Below, piece after piece: positions 44,454 through 54,526 of a stretch of DNA of 64,000 nt. A program made the translations under genes and the position numbers. Position 1 is the stretch's first letter. Every line of letters begins with the position of its first letter. A model generated the notes under the pieces. It ran no database searches. It was not told the origin of the DNA and saw only the letters and a program-made list of their open reading frames with translations. Origin of the DNA: Propionimicrobium sp. PCR01-08-3 (GTDB lineage Bacteria > Actinomycetota > Actinomycetes > Propionibacteriales > Propionibacteriaceae); the NCBI RefSeq assembly GCF_030286045.1, contig NZ_CP127390.1, positions 558,001 to 622,000 on the forward strand. The letters run 5' to 3'.

Positions 44454-45176
44454 ATGGATGTGCCGGTGGGAATCTTCATCGTGGCGGTTCTGCTCGCGCT
44501 GGCCGGAGGTCTGATTCAAGGGGTGATCGGCTTCGGAATGGGCGTGGTGGCCTCACCCATCCTGGCGCTGGTCTATCCCGAACTGGTGCCGGTTTCGGTG
44601 GTGATGGCAGCATCGCTGATGCCGGTGGTCACTTTGATCGACGAAGGCCGTGAGCTGGATTGGCGTGCCCTGGGCTGGATCATGCTGGGCAGAGTGCCCG
44701 CCACCATGCTGGGCATCTACCTCGTCCTGATACTGCCGGTTTCGGCGTTGCAGATGCTGATCGGCGTGGTGGTGCTCGTGATGGTGCTTCTCGAATCCGT
44801 TCGCATCGCCATTCCCCGTAACCGCGGAACCCTGTTCGGCAGCGGATTCTTGGCGGGGGTGACCGGAGGCTCCTCGGGCATCGGTGGGCCACCGATCGCC
44901 ATCGTGTTGTCGCACGACGAACCGGCGCGGGTGCGAGCGACCCTGGCAGCGGCCTTCCTCTTCGGCTCGGCGGTCTCACTCGCCGGCTTCGCGGCGAGTG
45001 GAACCCTGCACACCAATTCGGTGGTCGTCGGTGCGGTGATGGCGCCGACCGCGGTGGCCGGACTGCTGATCGCCCGCCGGCTGCGCAAGCACATCGGCAG
45101 GCGCGGTTTCAAGATCGGCGTTCTCGCCTTGTCCACGATTTCGGCGTTCACCCTTCTCGTCGAGGCGATTTTTTGA
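44454..45176 (+). CDS. TauE/SafE-family permease
   Basis: 240 residues with about eight transmembrane helices and the two family repeats, each containing the glycine-rich GVIGFGMGVVASPIL and GVTGGSSGIGGPPIAI motif. Family members export sulfite, sulfoacetate or related organosulfur anions, mostly by inference. The start is uncertain: GAGGAGG lies 12 bases before this ATG, and ATG 44427 or TTG 44442 are in frame. Confidence 0.85.
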   Translation: MDVPVGIFIVAVLLALAGGLIQGVIGFGMGVVASPILALVYPELVPVSVVMAASLMPVVTLIDEGRELDWRALGWIMLGRVPATMLGIYLVLILPVSALQMLIGVVVLVMVLLESVRIAIPRNRGTLFGSGFLAGVTGGSSGIGGPPIAIVLSHDEPARVRATLAAAFLFGSAVSLAGFAASGTLHTNSVVVGAVMAPTAVAGLLIARRLRKHIGRRGFKIGVLALSTISAFTLLVEAIF

Positions 45177-45417
45177 GTGAGGCGCTCATTGTCGGCGTGC
45201 GAATTCTTCCGTGATCGGGGCCGATCGCTTGTGGTGTGTGCTCGGTGCTGGGTACGCGACCGTCAATCGCGGAAGGTTTTGCACGACTGCCGGTAGACCC
45301 CACTGGTCGCTGTGCCCCGGACGCCTGAAGCCCGCGTACCTCGGTGCGAGGCAACTCATTCAGGAATGGGCGCGTGAGGCTTGTTGAGCGTTCCCGCTCC
45401 TGTGGGATGCTGGAGGA

Positions 45418-46281
45418 GTGAGCCAGCAATACGATCCCGCCCAGCAACTGCCACCTGCCGACTGGTATCCCGATCCTGCCAATGAGGGTCAGGAACGCTA
45501 TTGGGACGGTACGCGGTGGACGACCAGAATGCGTCCGATCGCCACGCCGGGACAGCCCGGGCAGACGGGACAGGTCACCACAACACCCGGATTCGGGCAG
45601 CCAGGCTTCGCAGGCGTGACCGCCACCGGCCAGACCGGCTACGGGCCTCAGGCCGGCAGCTACCAACCCGCCCAGGGTCATCAGCAGGCATACCAACCGA
45701 GCTACCCGCCCCAGCAGGGCTACTCGCAATATCAGGGTGCCGGCTATTACGGGCCGACGACCGCCGACGGTGTCCCGCTGGCCGGCTGGTGGGCGCGGGT
45801 CGGCGCGGCAATCCTCGACAGCTTGATCCTCACGATCGTTGCTGCCTTGGTGATGCTGCCCTTCGCCGATACGTTGATAACCGGTTTCAACGCGTGGTTC
45901 GAAGACATGGTGCTGGCCGCCCAGACGGGCGCATCGGCGATACCCGACTATACGGATCCGCAATACGGTCTGGCGGGCCCGATGCGGACGATCTCGTTTA
46001 TCAATGTGGCGATCAGCATCGCCTACGCCACCGGGATGCTCGTCTGGAAGGGCGGCACGCTGGGGCAGCTGGCCATCGGATTGCGGGTGGCCCGCACCGG
46101 CCAGGGCCAGCAGCACAACGGTCTGAGCATCGGTACCGCTCTGCTGCGCAATGTCGCCTATTACGGATTGGGGCTGATCAGCATCCTTTTCCTCATCAAT
46201 GTTCTGCTTCCGTTGGCTAACACGAAGAAGCAGGCATTGCACGACATGATCGCCCGCACCCAGGTTGTCAAGATTCGCTGA
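45418..46281 (+). CDS. DUF2510 plus RDD-family membrane protein
   Basis: 287 residues. The N-terminal DUF2510 motif (WYPDP...ERYWDGTRWT) is followed by a Gln/Pro/Gly/Tyr-rich low-complexity region (about 40-115) and an RDD domain with three helices. The RDD domain starts at GWWARVGAAILDSLIL and includes GGTLGQLAIGLRVAR and a C-terminal KQALHDMIARTQVVKI. The function is unknown; the topology suggests a signalling or transport accessory. The GTG follows GGAGGA directly. Confidence 0.88.
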   Translation: MSQQYDPAQQLPPADWYPDPANEGQERYWDGTRWTTRMRPIATPGQPGQTGQVTTTPGFGQPGFAGVTATGQTGYGPQAGSYQPAQGHQQAYQPSYPPQQGYSQYQGAGYYGPTTADGVPLAGWWARVGAAILDSLILTIVAALVMLPFADTLITGFNAWFEDMVLAAQTGASAIPDYTDPQYGLAGPMRTISFINVAISIAYATGMLVWKGGTLGQLAIGLRVARTGQGQQHNGLSIGTALLRNVAYYGLGLISILFLINVLLPLANTKKQALHDMIARTQVVKIR

Positions 46282-46336
46282 GGAATAAGTTAGGGTGTGG
46301 GTGCACACCAGCCCACACCCAAAAGGACTAGGCAGA

Positions 46337-48493
46337 ATGAGTCACGAGTCGTCCCTGCGGATTCTTGCCGAGAAACTCGGTATTGCCACCGATTTCTGGG
46401 ATTGGAAGGGGCGGCACACTCCGGTATCCGAGCACACCATCGTCGCGGTGATGGCCGCCATGGGGGTGGACGCGGCCACCGGCGAGAGCGCTGAAGCCGC
46501 TCTCGCCGAGCTGGAACTCAAGCCCTGGCGCCGTGGCTTGCCGCCGGTGGTGGTGGTCAGCGAGGGCGACTCGGCCCATGTCGAGGCGCATGTGGCACAT
46601 GGCCATCCGGCACAGATCAGGCTGCGGCTCGAGAACGGCGAAGTGCGCTACCTGGGGCAGCGCCATCACATGGTGGAGCCACGCGATGTCGACGGAGTGC
46701 TGATCGGTGAGGCCAGCTTCGCCATCCCCTCGGATCTGCCGACCGGCTACCATCGCCTCGAGCTTCTGTCCGACGATCGGCAGTCCGATTCGACCTTGAT
46801 CATCACGCCACGTTTTCTCGGGCTACCGGCAAATCTGGGTGACCGCAGAATCTGGGGTTACGCCGCGCAGCTGTACAGCGTCCGATCGAAGAACTCGTGG
46901 GGCATCGGCGACTTCATGGACCTGTCTGATCTGGCGGTGTGGTCGGCGACCCAGCAATTCAGTGAGTACGTGCTGATCAATCCGTTGCATGCCGCCCAGC
47001 CGGTGCCGCCGATGGATGTCTCACCGTATCTGCCGAGCTCCAGACTGTTCATCAACCCCATGTATCTGCGTCCCGAGGCCATACCCGAATACGCGATATT
47101 GAGTCAGGCAGACCGCGACCGGGTGAGCGAGCTGCACCAGAAGTTGGACGCCGAGTTGGCCGGCGAGCAGTTGATCGACCGCGACACCTCGTGGCGCTTC
47201 AAGCGCGAAGCATTGCGCATCATCTACCAGGCGGGGCTGCGTTCGGCACGGCAGATGGCATTCGACGATTTCAAACGCCGTCAGGGCCGTGCGCTTCGTG
47301 ACTTCGTTTTGTGGTGCGTCCTGTGTGAGCACTACGGCAACGACTGGCGGCTGTGGGATGAGGATCTGCGGCGTCCGAGCTCGCCACGGGTGGCGAGACT
47401 ACGCAACGACTATCTGGACGAGATCACCTTCAACGAGTGGCTGCAGTGGATCTCCTGGACGCAGCTTAGCGACGCCCAGCAGGCCGCGCAGGACGCCGGA
47501 ATGTCGGTGGGCATCATCACCGATCTGGCGGTCGGGGTGAGCGGGGCGTCCGCGGACACCTGGATGATGCGTGACGTCTACGCGCAAGACATCAGCGTCG
47601 GAGCACCCCCGGACGGATACAACCAGATGGGCCAGGATTGGGGGCAGCCGCCGTGGCGTCCCGACCGGCTCGCCGACACCGCCTACGCGCCGTTCCGCAG
47701 CATGCTGCAGACAGCTCTCGGCCACGCGGGCGGAGTGCGGATCGATCACATCCTGGGCATGTTCCGGCTGTGGTGGATCCCTGAGGGCGGCTCGCCCAGA
47801 GAAGGCACCTATGTGCGCTACGACCACGACGCGCTGGTCGGCATCATCATGCTGGAGGCCCAGCGGGCCGGAGCATTCGTGATCGGCGAAGACCTCGGCA
47901 CGGTGGAGCCGTGGGTGCGCGGTTATCTCGCCGAGCGTGGCATCCTCGGCACCTCGGTGTTGTGGTTCGAACACGATCAAGACGGCAATCCCGCGCCGGC
48001 CGACAGATGGCGTGAATATGTGATGGCTTCGGTGACCACCCATGATCTGCCGCCCACGGCCGGGTACCTGGACAAGGAACATGTGCGGCTGCGCCACGAA
48101 CTCGGGTTGCTCACCGAATCCTACGAGAAAGAAGAGGCCGACGCCGAGCGCGAGCAAGAAGCTTGGATCGGGCGGCTGGACGAACGCGGCCTGTTCACCG
48201 ACGATGTGGACGATGACACCGAGGCGAAGGTTCTTGCGCTGTACCGCTACCTGACGATCACCGACGCCAAGGTGCTCAATGTGGCCTTGGTGGACGCGGT
48301 CGGTGACTATCGGATTCAGAATCAGCCGGGCACCTGGCGGGAATACCCCAATTGGCAGATCCCGCTGTCGGGACCGCATGGCGAGCCCATCACCCTTGAG
48401 GATCTGTACCGGATGGAGCGTCCGATGCGGCTGGCGTCGGTGCTGAACGGATACTCCTGGGTGCCGAGCCCGTTCGGTTCCGACGGACGCTAG
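46337..48493 (+). CDS. malQ: 4-alpha-glucanotransferase (amylomaltase)
   Basis: Transfers maltodextrin segments in glycogen/maltose metabolism (GH77). 718 residues, the long actinobacterial form with about 140 extra N-terminal residues including a carbohydrate-binding-like beta domain. Catalytic motifs: VRIDHILGMFRLW with the nucleophile Asp, VIGEDLGTVEPWV with the acid/base Glu, and TTHDLPPTAGY. AAGGACTAGGCAGA precedes the ATG. Confidence 0.95.
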   Translation: MSHESSLRILAEKLGIATDFWDWKGRHTPVSEHTIVAVMAAMGVDAATGESAEAALAELELKPWRRGLPPVVVVSEGDSAHVEAHVAHGHPAQIRLRLENGEVRYLGQRHHMVEPRDVDGVLIGEASFAIPSDLPTGYHRLELLSDDRQSDSTLIITPRFLGLPANLGDRRIWGYAAQLYSVRSKNSWGIGDFMDLSDLAVWSATQQFSEYVLINPLHAAQPVPPMDVSPYLPSSRLFINPMYLRPEAIPEYAILSQADRDRVSELHQKLDAELAGEQLIDRDTSWRFKREALRIIYQAGLRSARQMAFDDFKRRQGRALRDFVLWCVLCEHYGNDWRLWDEDLRRPSSPRVARLRNDYLDEITFNEWLQWISWTQLSDAQQAAQDAGMSVGIITDLAVGVSGASADTWMMRDVYAQDISVGAPPDGYNQMGQDWGQPPWRPDRLADTAYAPFRSMLQTALGHAGGVRIDHILGMFRLWWIPEGGSPREGTYVRYDHDALVGIIMLEAQRAGAFVIGEDLGTVEPWVRGYLAERGILGTSVLWFEHDQDGNPAPADRWREYVMASVTTHDLPPTAGYLDKEHVRLRHELGLLTESYEKEEADAEREQEAWIGRLDERGLFTDDVDDDTEAKVLALYRYLTITDAKVLNVALVDAVGDYRIQNQPGTWREYPNWQIPLSGPHGEPITLEDLYRMERPMRLASVLNGYSWVPSPFGSDGR

Positions 48494-48592
48494 GCCAGCC
48501 TGAATCCGCCGATGAGCGCTGCGGCGAGTGGTATCCGAGGGGTGTTCCTCGTTCATGAGCACCGGATACGAAGAGGGCACTCACGACGCCCG

Positions 48593-48612
48593 GCGCGTAG
48601 CTTCGCGCTTTT
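48593..48612 (+). terminator. Weak hairpin with T-run after malQ
   Basis: GCGCG (48593-48597) and CGCGC (48604-48608) frame a six-base loop and are followed by TTTT. The stem is only five base pairs. The 294-base gap from malQ to the next gene otherwise shows no gene. Confidence 0.35.
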
Positions 48613-48787
48613 GTCACTACGAAGGTTGTGAAGCCCGCGACGTGATCGGCGGATCGGTACTTCGGCCTCAGGCGATTGCGCTGCCGGAAGTCTGGCGATC
48701 ATGCGTTCTTTTGTCGCAGCTCACCGTTATGGTGGTCGAATAGCCGAAACCAGGTGGGCAAGCAGCCGTAACCAGGAGGTCCGATTC

Positions 48788-49885
48788 ATGCCGCGTACCG
48801 TCAAAGGCGTCGTTTCCAGGCAGGCGAAGCAGCTCGCCGAGCTGACCGATATCGTCATCCCCGGCCCTGGGGCGCGCGATGTCGTCGTCCGGGTCGAGGC
48901 CTGCGGCGTCTGCCACACCGACCTGGCGTACCGGGAAGGCGATATCACCGACGATTACCCGTTCCTGCTCGGTCACGAGGCGGCCGGACGCGTTGTCGAG
49001 GTGGGCAGTGAGGTGACCCATGTGGGGGTCGGCGACTATGTCGTGCTGAACTGGCGCGCGGTGTGTGGCGAATGCCGGGCCTGCAAGAAGGGCCAGCCGC
49101 AATACTGCTTCAACACGTTCAACGCATCGGTGAAAATGACCTTGCCCGACGGCACCGAACTCACTCCGGCCTTGGGAATCGGGGCTTTTTGTGAGCAGAC
49201 CGTCGTCCACGAATTGCAATGCACCAAGGTGAACGAGGACGCCAGGCCCGAGGTGGCCGGCCTGCTCGGCTGCGGAGTGATGGCAGGTTTGGGCGCGGCG
49301 TTGAACACCGGTGCCGTGCAGCGAGGGGAGTCCGTGGCGGTCATCGGTCTGGGCGGGGTCGGCTGTGCCGCCGTGGCAGGGGCGGTACTGGCAGGCGCAA
49401 CGAAGGTCATCGCGATCGATATCGATGCGAAGAAGCTGCAGGCCGCCGGCGACCTGGGAGCCACCGATCTGATCGACTCCAGGGGGCTCGGCCGAGATGA
49501 GATCGTCGCCAAGGTGCAAGAGCTGACCGGCGGCTTCGGGGCGGACGTGGTGATCGACGCCGTCGGCATCCCGGCCACCTTTGAGACCGCCTTCTACGCT
49601 CGTGACCTGGCCGGACGCGTGGTCCTGGTGGGCGTGCCCGCGCCGAGCGCCGAACTGCGATTGCCGCTGGCCGATGTTTTTTCGCGCGGGGGTGCCACCA
49701 AGTCGTCGTGGTATGGCGACTGCCTGCCCGAGCGCGACTTCCCCTACCTGGTCGACCTCTATCTGCAGGGCCGGCTCCCGCTCGACCGGTTCGTGACCGG
49801 CACGACCGACCTGGCCGGTGCCGACCGGGCGATGTCGAATCTGCACGACGGCAACGTGCTGAGAACGGTGGTGGTGAACTCGTGA
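48788..49885 (+). CDS. mscR: S-(hydroxymethyl)mycothiol dehydrogenase (mycothiol-dependent formaldehyde dehydrogenase)
   Basis: Zinc-dependent medium-chain dehydrogenase, 365 residues. Catalytic zinc ligands lie in [11 protein letters not shown] and GHEAAG. Structural zinc cysteines are in [15 protein letters not shown], and the NAD fold is [18 protein letters not shown]. The [25 protein letters not shown] stretch and the neighbouring metallo-beta-lactamase gene are typical of the actinobacterial mycothiol enzyme, which oxidises the formaldehyde-mycothiol adduct. AGGAGGT is eight bases before the ATG. Confidence 0.88.
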   Translation: MPRTVKGVVSRQAKQLAELTDIVIPGPGARDVVVRVEACGVCHTDLAYREGDITDDYPFLLGHEAAGRVVEVGSEVTHVGVGDYVVLNWRAVCGECRACKKGQPQYCFNTFNASVKMTLPDGTELTPALGIGAFCEQTVVHELQCTKVNEDARPEVAGLLGCGVMAGLGAALNTGAVQRGESVAVIGLGGVGCAAVAGAVLAGATKVIAIDIDAKKLQAAGDLGATDLIDSRGLGRDEIVAKVQELTGGFGADVVIDAVGIPATFETAFYARDLAGRVVLVGVPAPSAELRLPLADVFSRGGATKSSWYGDCLPERDFPYLVDLYLQGRLPLDRFVTGTTDLAGADRAMSNLHDGNVLRTVVVNS

Positions 49886-50018
49886 CCGCCCTCGGCAACC
49901 GCAGGGCTCGTGGCAGGCAATCTCGGTATTGCCGATCCCGCGGGCACGACAGGCCACTATCGGAGGCGGGCAGCGCAGCCGCCTCATCCGAATTTGCCGA
50001 CAACAGGAGGGGACAACA

Positions 50019-50639
50019 ATGAGCATTCGGGTCGATCATGCAATCGCCGAGGGCACCTTCAGCCTGGATGGCGAAACTTACGATGTCGAGAACAACGTCT
50101 GGGTGCTCGGCGACGAGACACAGTGCGTTGTCTTCGATGCGCCCCACAGCATCGACGCGGTTCGTGATCTGGTGGGCGAGCGGGAATGCATCGGCATGCT
50201 GCTCACGCATGCCCACGACGACCACATCCGCTATGTTCCGGACCTCGCGGCGGTCTTTGACGCCCCGGTCTTGCTCAACCCGGCCGATAAGCCCGTCTGG
50301 GACCTCACCCTGCCGGGCATCGAATGGGACGACGACATCGCCGACGGCGACACCTTCACCGTAGGTGGGGCCGAGATCCGGGCAATAGTGACACCGGGCC
50401 ATACGCCGGGGTCGACCTGCTTCTATGTGCCCGCCGTGGGAGTGCTGTTCAGCGGAGACACCCTCTTCGAAGGCGGCCCTGGGGCAACCGGACGCTCGTT
50501 CAGCTCGCGCGAACAGATCGAGCGCTCCATCAAGGAGAAGCTGTTCGTGCTACCCGCCGACACCGTCGTGCACACCGGCCACGGCGCTGACACGACCATC
50601 GGTGCCGAGATCGAGCACGCGACCGGCGACTGGATGTGA
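50019..50639 (+). CDS. Metallo-beta-lactamase-fold hydrolase, partner of the mycothiol dehydrogenase
   Basis: 206 residues with the full metal site: THAHDDH, GHTPGSTCF, FSGDTLFEGGPG and HTGHG. In actinobacteria such a hydrolase follows mscR and is presumed to cleave the S-formyl- or S-acyl-mycothiol product, like glyoxalase II for glutathione. AGGAGGGG precedes the ATG. The 133-base gap from mscR still allows co-transcription. Confidence 0.87.
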   Translation: MSIRVDHAIAEGTFSLDGETYDVENNVWVLGDETQCVVFDAPHSIDAVRDLVGERECIGMLLTHAHDDHIRYVPDLAAVFDAPVLLNPADKPVWDLTLPGIEWDDDIADGDTFTVGGAEIRAIVTPGHTPGSTCFYVPAVGVLFSGDTLFEGGPGATGRSFSSREQIERSIKEKLFVLPADTVVHTGHGADTTIGAEIEHATGDWM

Positions 50640-50777
50640 TTTTGAGTCGTAGTTGACGCCAACCGCGCCGTGCCCAACACAAACGCGCTCGAAATCGACA
50701 TCCGCGCCAGGTATCTCGGGCGCGGCCGTCGATTCGGGGCGCGGCTGTGCCGATACAGGGTGCTAATCTCATTTTCA

Positions 50778-50855
50778 GACGCGGGGTGCCGGGGAAGGTA
50801 CCGGCTGAGACCAGACCCGTAGTTACCTGATCTAGGTAGTGCTAGCGAAGGGACG
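50778..50855 (+). promoter_or_regulatory. TPP (thiamine pyrophosphate) riboswitch
   Basis: The THI-element core is clear: GGGGTGCCGGG, GGCTGAGACCAGACCCG, then ACCTGATCTAGGTAGTGCTAG and CGAAGGGA, ending seven bases before thiM. Binding of TPP would repress the thi operon. The closeness to the start codon suggests control of translation initiation; no separate terminator hairpin is visible. Confidence 0.95.
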
Positions 50856-50861
50856 TCAGCG

Positions 50862-51668
50862 ATGACCCTCAGTTCTCATGTTTCGGCTCTCAATGAGAGC
50901 ATCAGCGCGTTGCGGACGCAGACGCCGCTCGTGCAATGCCTGACCAACCAGGTGGTGATGAACTTCACCGCCAATATTTTGTACGCGGTCGGTGCCTCAC
51001 CTGCGATGTGCGACAACCCCGAAGAGGCGGCAGATTTCGCCACCCATGTCGCCTCCGGTGTGCTCGTCAACGACGGGACCCCGTCCGCCGAACAGATGGA
51101 AGGCATGCGGCTGGCCTCGGCGGCGGCGGTCGCTGCCGGCAAGCCCTGGGTGCTCGACCCGGTCGGCGCCGGAGGTTTGTTGTGGCGCACGGGCGAAGTC
51201 AAGAAGATGATGGAGGCGAACCCCGCCACCATCCTGCGCGGCAACGCGTCCGAGATCTTGGGATTCCTCGGCACCACCTCGGGTGGCAGGGGAGTCGAGG
51301 CCATCGACAGCACGCTCGATGCCATCGACGCCGCCCGAGAGTTGGCGAGGCGGTACCGCTGTGTGGTGGCAGTCAGCGGGCCGGTCGACGTCATTACCGA
51401 CGGCGACGACGTGGTGAAGCTGGCAAACGGCAGCCCGATGCTGGCCAAGGTCACCGGCGTGGGCTGTTCGCTGGGCGCGGTGATGGCCGCCTACGCATCG
51501 GTCACCAATCCATTGGACGCCGCGATCGCTGCGACGTCCCACCTCAACATCGCCGCGGAGGTCTCCGCGTCCGAAGCGAAAGGCCCGGGCAGCTTCGTGG
51601 TCGGGCTGCTGGACGCCCTCGACGCGCTCACTCCCGAGCAGGCGGCAGACCGGGTGAAGCTGTCGTGA
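50862..51668 (+). CDS. thiM: Hydroxyethylthiazole kinase
   Basis: Phosphorylates the thiazole alcohol for thiamine salvage. 268 residues with LVQCLTNQVVMNFTANILYAVGASPAM, VLDPVGAG, LRGNASEI and the catalytic VTGVGCSLGAV anion-hole motif. It lies directly behind the TPP riboswitch and overlaps the thiE-thiD gene by four bases (GTGA). Confidence 0.96.
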   Translation: MTLSSHVSALNESISALRTQTPLVQCLTNQVVMNFTANILYAVGASPAMCDNPEEAADFATHVASGVLVNDGTPSAEQMEGMRLASAAAVAAGKPWVLDPVGAGGLLWRTGEVKKMMEANPATILRGNASEILGFLGTTSGGRGVEAIDSTLDAIDAARELARRYRCVVAVSGPVDVITDGDDVVKLANGSPMLAKVTGVGCSLGAVMAAYASVTNPLDAAIAATSHLNIAAEVSASEAKGPGSFVVGLLDALDALTPEQAADRVKLS

Positions 51669-53110
51669 GCGTGCGCGACAATCTCGATCTCTCGATCTAT
51701 CTGGTTACCGACACTGCGCAGTGCGGGTCGCTCGGCGTTGCCGAGACCGTCCGGCAGGCGATAGCGGCGGGCGCCACGCTGGTGCAGGTGCGCGACCCCG
51801 ATGCGAGCGATGACGAGTTTCTCACCCTTGCCCGCCAGGTCGTCGAGGTGGCGCGCGGCACCGGTGTGCCCGTGCTGCTGGACGACCGGGTGCACCTGGT
51901 CGGCCCGGCCGGTGCTGATGGTGCGCATGTCGGCCAGCACGACATGCCGGTGGCTCAGGCTCGCGAGATACTCGGATCGGACGCCATTCTCGGATTGACG
52001 GTGGAGACCGCTGAACAGCTCGAGTGGGCCATCGCCAACATTCCCCGGGACGCGATGGACTACATCGGGCTCGGCCCGGTGCGTCCGACCGCATCGAAAC
52101 CGGGACATGTGCCGGCCACAGGAATGCGCAAGCTCATCCCCCTTGCAGACCGCAGCCCCTGGCCGTCCGTGGTGATCGGAGGAGTGAAGGCGGCCGACAC
52201 CGCGGCGGTCAGGCGCTCCGGCTTCGCAGGGGTCTCGGTGATCAGCGCGATCTGCGGGCAGCCCGACGCCGGCGCCGCTACCCGCGAACTCGTGGACGCT
52301 TGGACGGCCGCCGCCGAGCCAGCGGTCGCGTTGACGATCGCGGGCAGTGACCCGTCCGGTGGTGCCGGAATCCAGGCCGACCTGAAGACCTTCTCGGCGC
52401 TCGGCGCCTTCGGCACCAGCGTGATCACCGCGCTCACCGCGCAGAACACCCAGGGCGTCGCGGGCGTGCATGTCGTGCCGGTGGAGTTCGTCCGGTCCCA
52501 GTTCGAAACGCTGATCGCCGATGTGCGCATCGACGCGGTCAAGATCGGCATGCTCGCCACCGCCGAACTCGCGGACGAGGTCGGCCGGTTGCTCGGCGAA
52601 CTCAGCGTGCCGGTCGTGCTCGATCCGGTGATGGTCGCCACCTCCGGTGACCGGCTGCTGGACGACGACGCGGTCGCCGCCATCCGCAGGCTGGTAGCCA
52701 AGGCCGAGATCATCACCCCGAACCTGCCCGAGGCCGCGGTCCTGCTGGGCGAGCCCGAGGCGACCGACCTCGACCAGATGCATGCCCAGGCGTCCAGGCT
52801 GCGGGAACTTGGCTCCGACTGGGTGCTGGTCAAAGGCGGACATCATTTGACCGACCGCGCCACCGATGTGCTGGCCGGCCCCGACGGAATTCACGAGATT
52901 TCGACCCACGTCGTCCACACCAACAACACTCACGGCACCGGTTGCACACTCAGCTCAGCGCTGGCGGCCCTGCGTCCCCGCAACCTCGACTGGCCGTCCA
53001 CCGCGGAAGCCGCCAAGGAGTGGATCACCGGGGCCCTCGAACACGCGGACGAGCTGCGCATCGGTCACGGGCACGGCCCGGTGCACCATTTCTATCAGCT
53101 GTGGAAGTAG
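51665..53110 (+). CDS. thiED: Fused thiamine-phosphate synthase / hydroxymethylpyrimidine (phosphate) kinase
   Basis: 481 residues with two enzymes in one chain. Residues 1 to about 215 are ThiE ([56 protein letters not shown]). About 220 to 481 is ThiD ([47 protein letters not shown] and [12 protein letters not shown]). Together with ThiM it covers salvage of both thiamine halves and their coupling. The GTG start is translationally coupled to thiM. No de novo thiC or thiG is in the window. Confidence 0.95.
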   Translation: MSVRDNLDLSIYLVTDTAQCGSLGVAETVRQAIAAGATLVQVRDPDASDDEFLTLARQVVEVARGTGVPVLLDDRVHLVGPAGADGAHVGQHDMPVAQAREILGSDAILGLTVETAEQLEWAIANIPRDAMDYIGLGPVRPTASKPGHVPATGMRKLIPLADRSPWPSVVIGGVKAADTAAVRRSGFAGVSVISAICGQPDAGAATRELVDAWTAAAEPAVALTIAGSDPSGGAGIQADLKTFSALGAFGTSVITALTAQNTQGVAGVHVVPVEFVRSQFETLIADVRIDAVKIGMLATAELADEVGRLLGELSVPVVLDPVMVATSGDRLLDDDAVAAIRRLVAKAEIITPNLPEAAVLLGEPEATDLDQMHAQASRLRELGSDWVLVKGGHHLTDRATDVLAGPDGIHEISTHVVHTNNTHGTGCTLSSALAALRPRNLDWPSTAEAAKEWITGALEHADELRIGHGHGPVHHFYQLWK

Positions 53111-53140
53111 CCCCTGATCGATAGATACGGAAGTGACTCA

Positions 53141-53180
53141 GGTACTGCAGTGGCCCGGGGAGTCAGACCACTGCAGTACC
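53141..53180. repeat. Perfect 13-bp inverted repeat at the edge of the rph/MFS island
   Basis: GGTACTGCAGTGG (53141-53153) and CCACTGCAGTACC (53168-53180) enclose a 14-base loop. It follows thiED but has no U-run, so it could be a factor-assisted terminator, a protein-binding site or an island end. Confidence 0.6.
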
Positions 53181-53328
53181 AGACGGAGAAGGTCCCACGT
53201 GCCGATCAAGCACTCTCGTGTTCCGGCTGGACTTTGCTTACGTTGGCCGGCAGACACGCGTTCTCGTGAATATCGCCTAGCCGGATGGGATTAACCAGCG
53301 CTGCAATGGTAAGAACTCGTGCGTAGTC

Positions 53329-54526
53329 TCATGACTTATGGCGGCGCAAAATTGCCGTAACCGTTGAGGCAAGGATTGCCGTGCCGAGCATCAAACTGAA
53401 GGCGTATCGGGCCCCAACTTCAGGAGCTGCGTTCAGCTGGAGAGGTATACCGAGGAAGGCGACACCGATTGCCCCACCGATGTTGCGTGAGGCCTGGATG
53501 ATGCCGCCTGCTTTGGATGCGTGCGCTGATATTGCTATCTGCTCGACAGCGATGAGTTGTGAAGGAAGTCCGATTCCCACGCCTGCGGCTGCCATTGCGC
53601 TCCCGATAGTCGCGGCCGCGACGAGGGGCGTCCAAGCCAGGAGTAAACCGATGAGAACAATCGCCCACGCTATGCCGGTTGTGTCGTGTCGCTCCGAGAC
53701 GAGGCCTCCGATAGCTGATCCCACAGCGACACCGAGGAGGGCGGGAGTCGCAAGAAGGGCAGTTCGGCCGAGGTCGAGTTGGAAGTGAGCTTGGAGTAAT
53801 AGCGGTAGGTAGTTGGACACTCCGAAAGCTAGGGCAGCGAGCAGCATCGTCTGGGCAACGGCGCGTCGAACTGCGGGGGCTCGGAGTAGACGAGGTGGCT
53901 CGGTTGATGGAGACCCGATCGTGCTTTTATTTGGGAGGGTAAACAGGCCGAGCAGAATCGGCGGAACGGCTAATGCGGCAGCCAATAGCAGGGAATGGCG
54001 CCACCCAAACCACGTGCCGAGCCAGCCCCCGAGGGGGCCGCCTGCCAAGGTCACGGTGGCTTGTACCGCGCCCATGATGCCAATGAGTCTGCCGTAATGA
54101 TCACGGTAAACGGCGGTAACCGCTGCAAAGCCAGCCGGTACCACAGCTGCCGCACCTATACCTTGGGCTGCGCGAGCCGCGAGGAGCATAGGGACAGAAG
54201 TCGCGAGCGAAACAGCTGCGGTGCCGAGCGCCCAGACGAGCATGCCCGTGACGTGTACCACGCGAGGTCCCACGCGGTCAGACAAGATCGCCCAAGGGGG
54301 GATGAACAGCGTAGAAGAAATCAGATAGCTGCCAGAGACCCAGCCATACCAGGCCACGGCATCGAGTTCTCCGATACCAGGCCACGGCATCGAGTTCTCC
54401 GGTGGCGGTGGGCAGGCTCACTGTCAGAAAAGTCTGCATAAGACTCGATGCCGCAGTGGCGAGCAGCACGGTCAACGCACAGAGCCTTTTCCGAGACGAA
54501 CTCCAGTCTTGGCTTGGGCTATTCAT
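53329..54526 (-). pseudogene. MFS drug-efflux-type transporter, broken by a 28-base tandem duplication
   Basis: Removing one of the two 28-base copies at 54346-54401 restores a single 389-residue frame. It starts MNSPSQDWSSSRKRL, runs through helix 1 (LMQTFLTVSLPTATGELDAVAWY) into GWVSGSYLISSTLF, and continues with IPPWAILSDRVGPRVV (motif A) and PAGFAAV. As it stands, translation stops after about 80 residues. The ATG overlaps the stop of the rph-like gene (ATGA), so they form an operon. Codon use and base composition are less GC-rich than the flanks, suggesting transfer. Confidence 0.85.
54346..54401. repeat. 28-base perfect tandem duplication
   Basis: Two identical adjacent 28-base copies (54346-54373 and 54374-54401), each beginning ATACCAGGCC and ending GTTCTCCG. 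28 is not a multiple of three, so the duplication shifts the MFS frame. Loss of one copy by slippage would restore it. Confidence 0.97.

Noticed and set aside
50936-53110. Continuous 724-codon plus-strand frame through thiM into thiED
   Set aside because: The first 240 codons are the wrong frame of thiM (Arg/Gly-rich). The real gene starts at the GTG at 51665.
30557-53273. Thirteen identical bases TTCTCGTGAATAT at 30557-30569 and 53261-53273
   Set aside because: No similarity on either side, no symmetry; probably chance.
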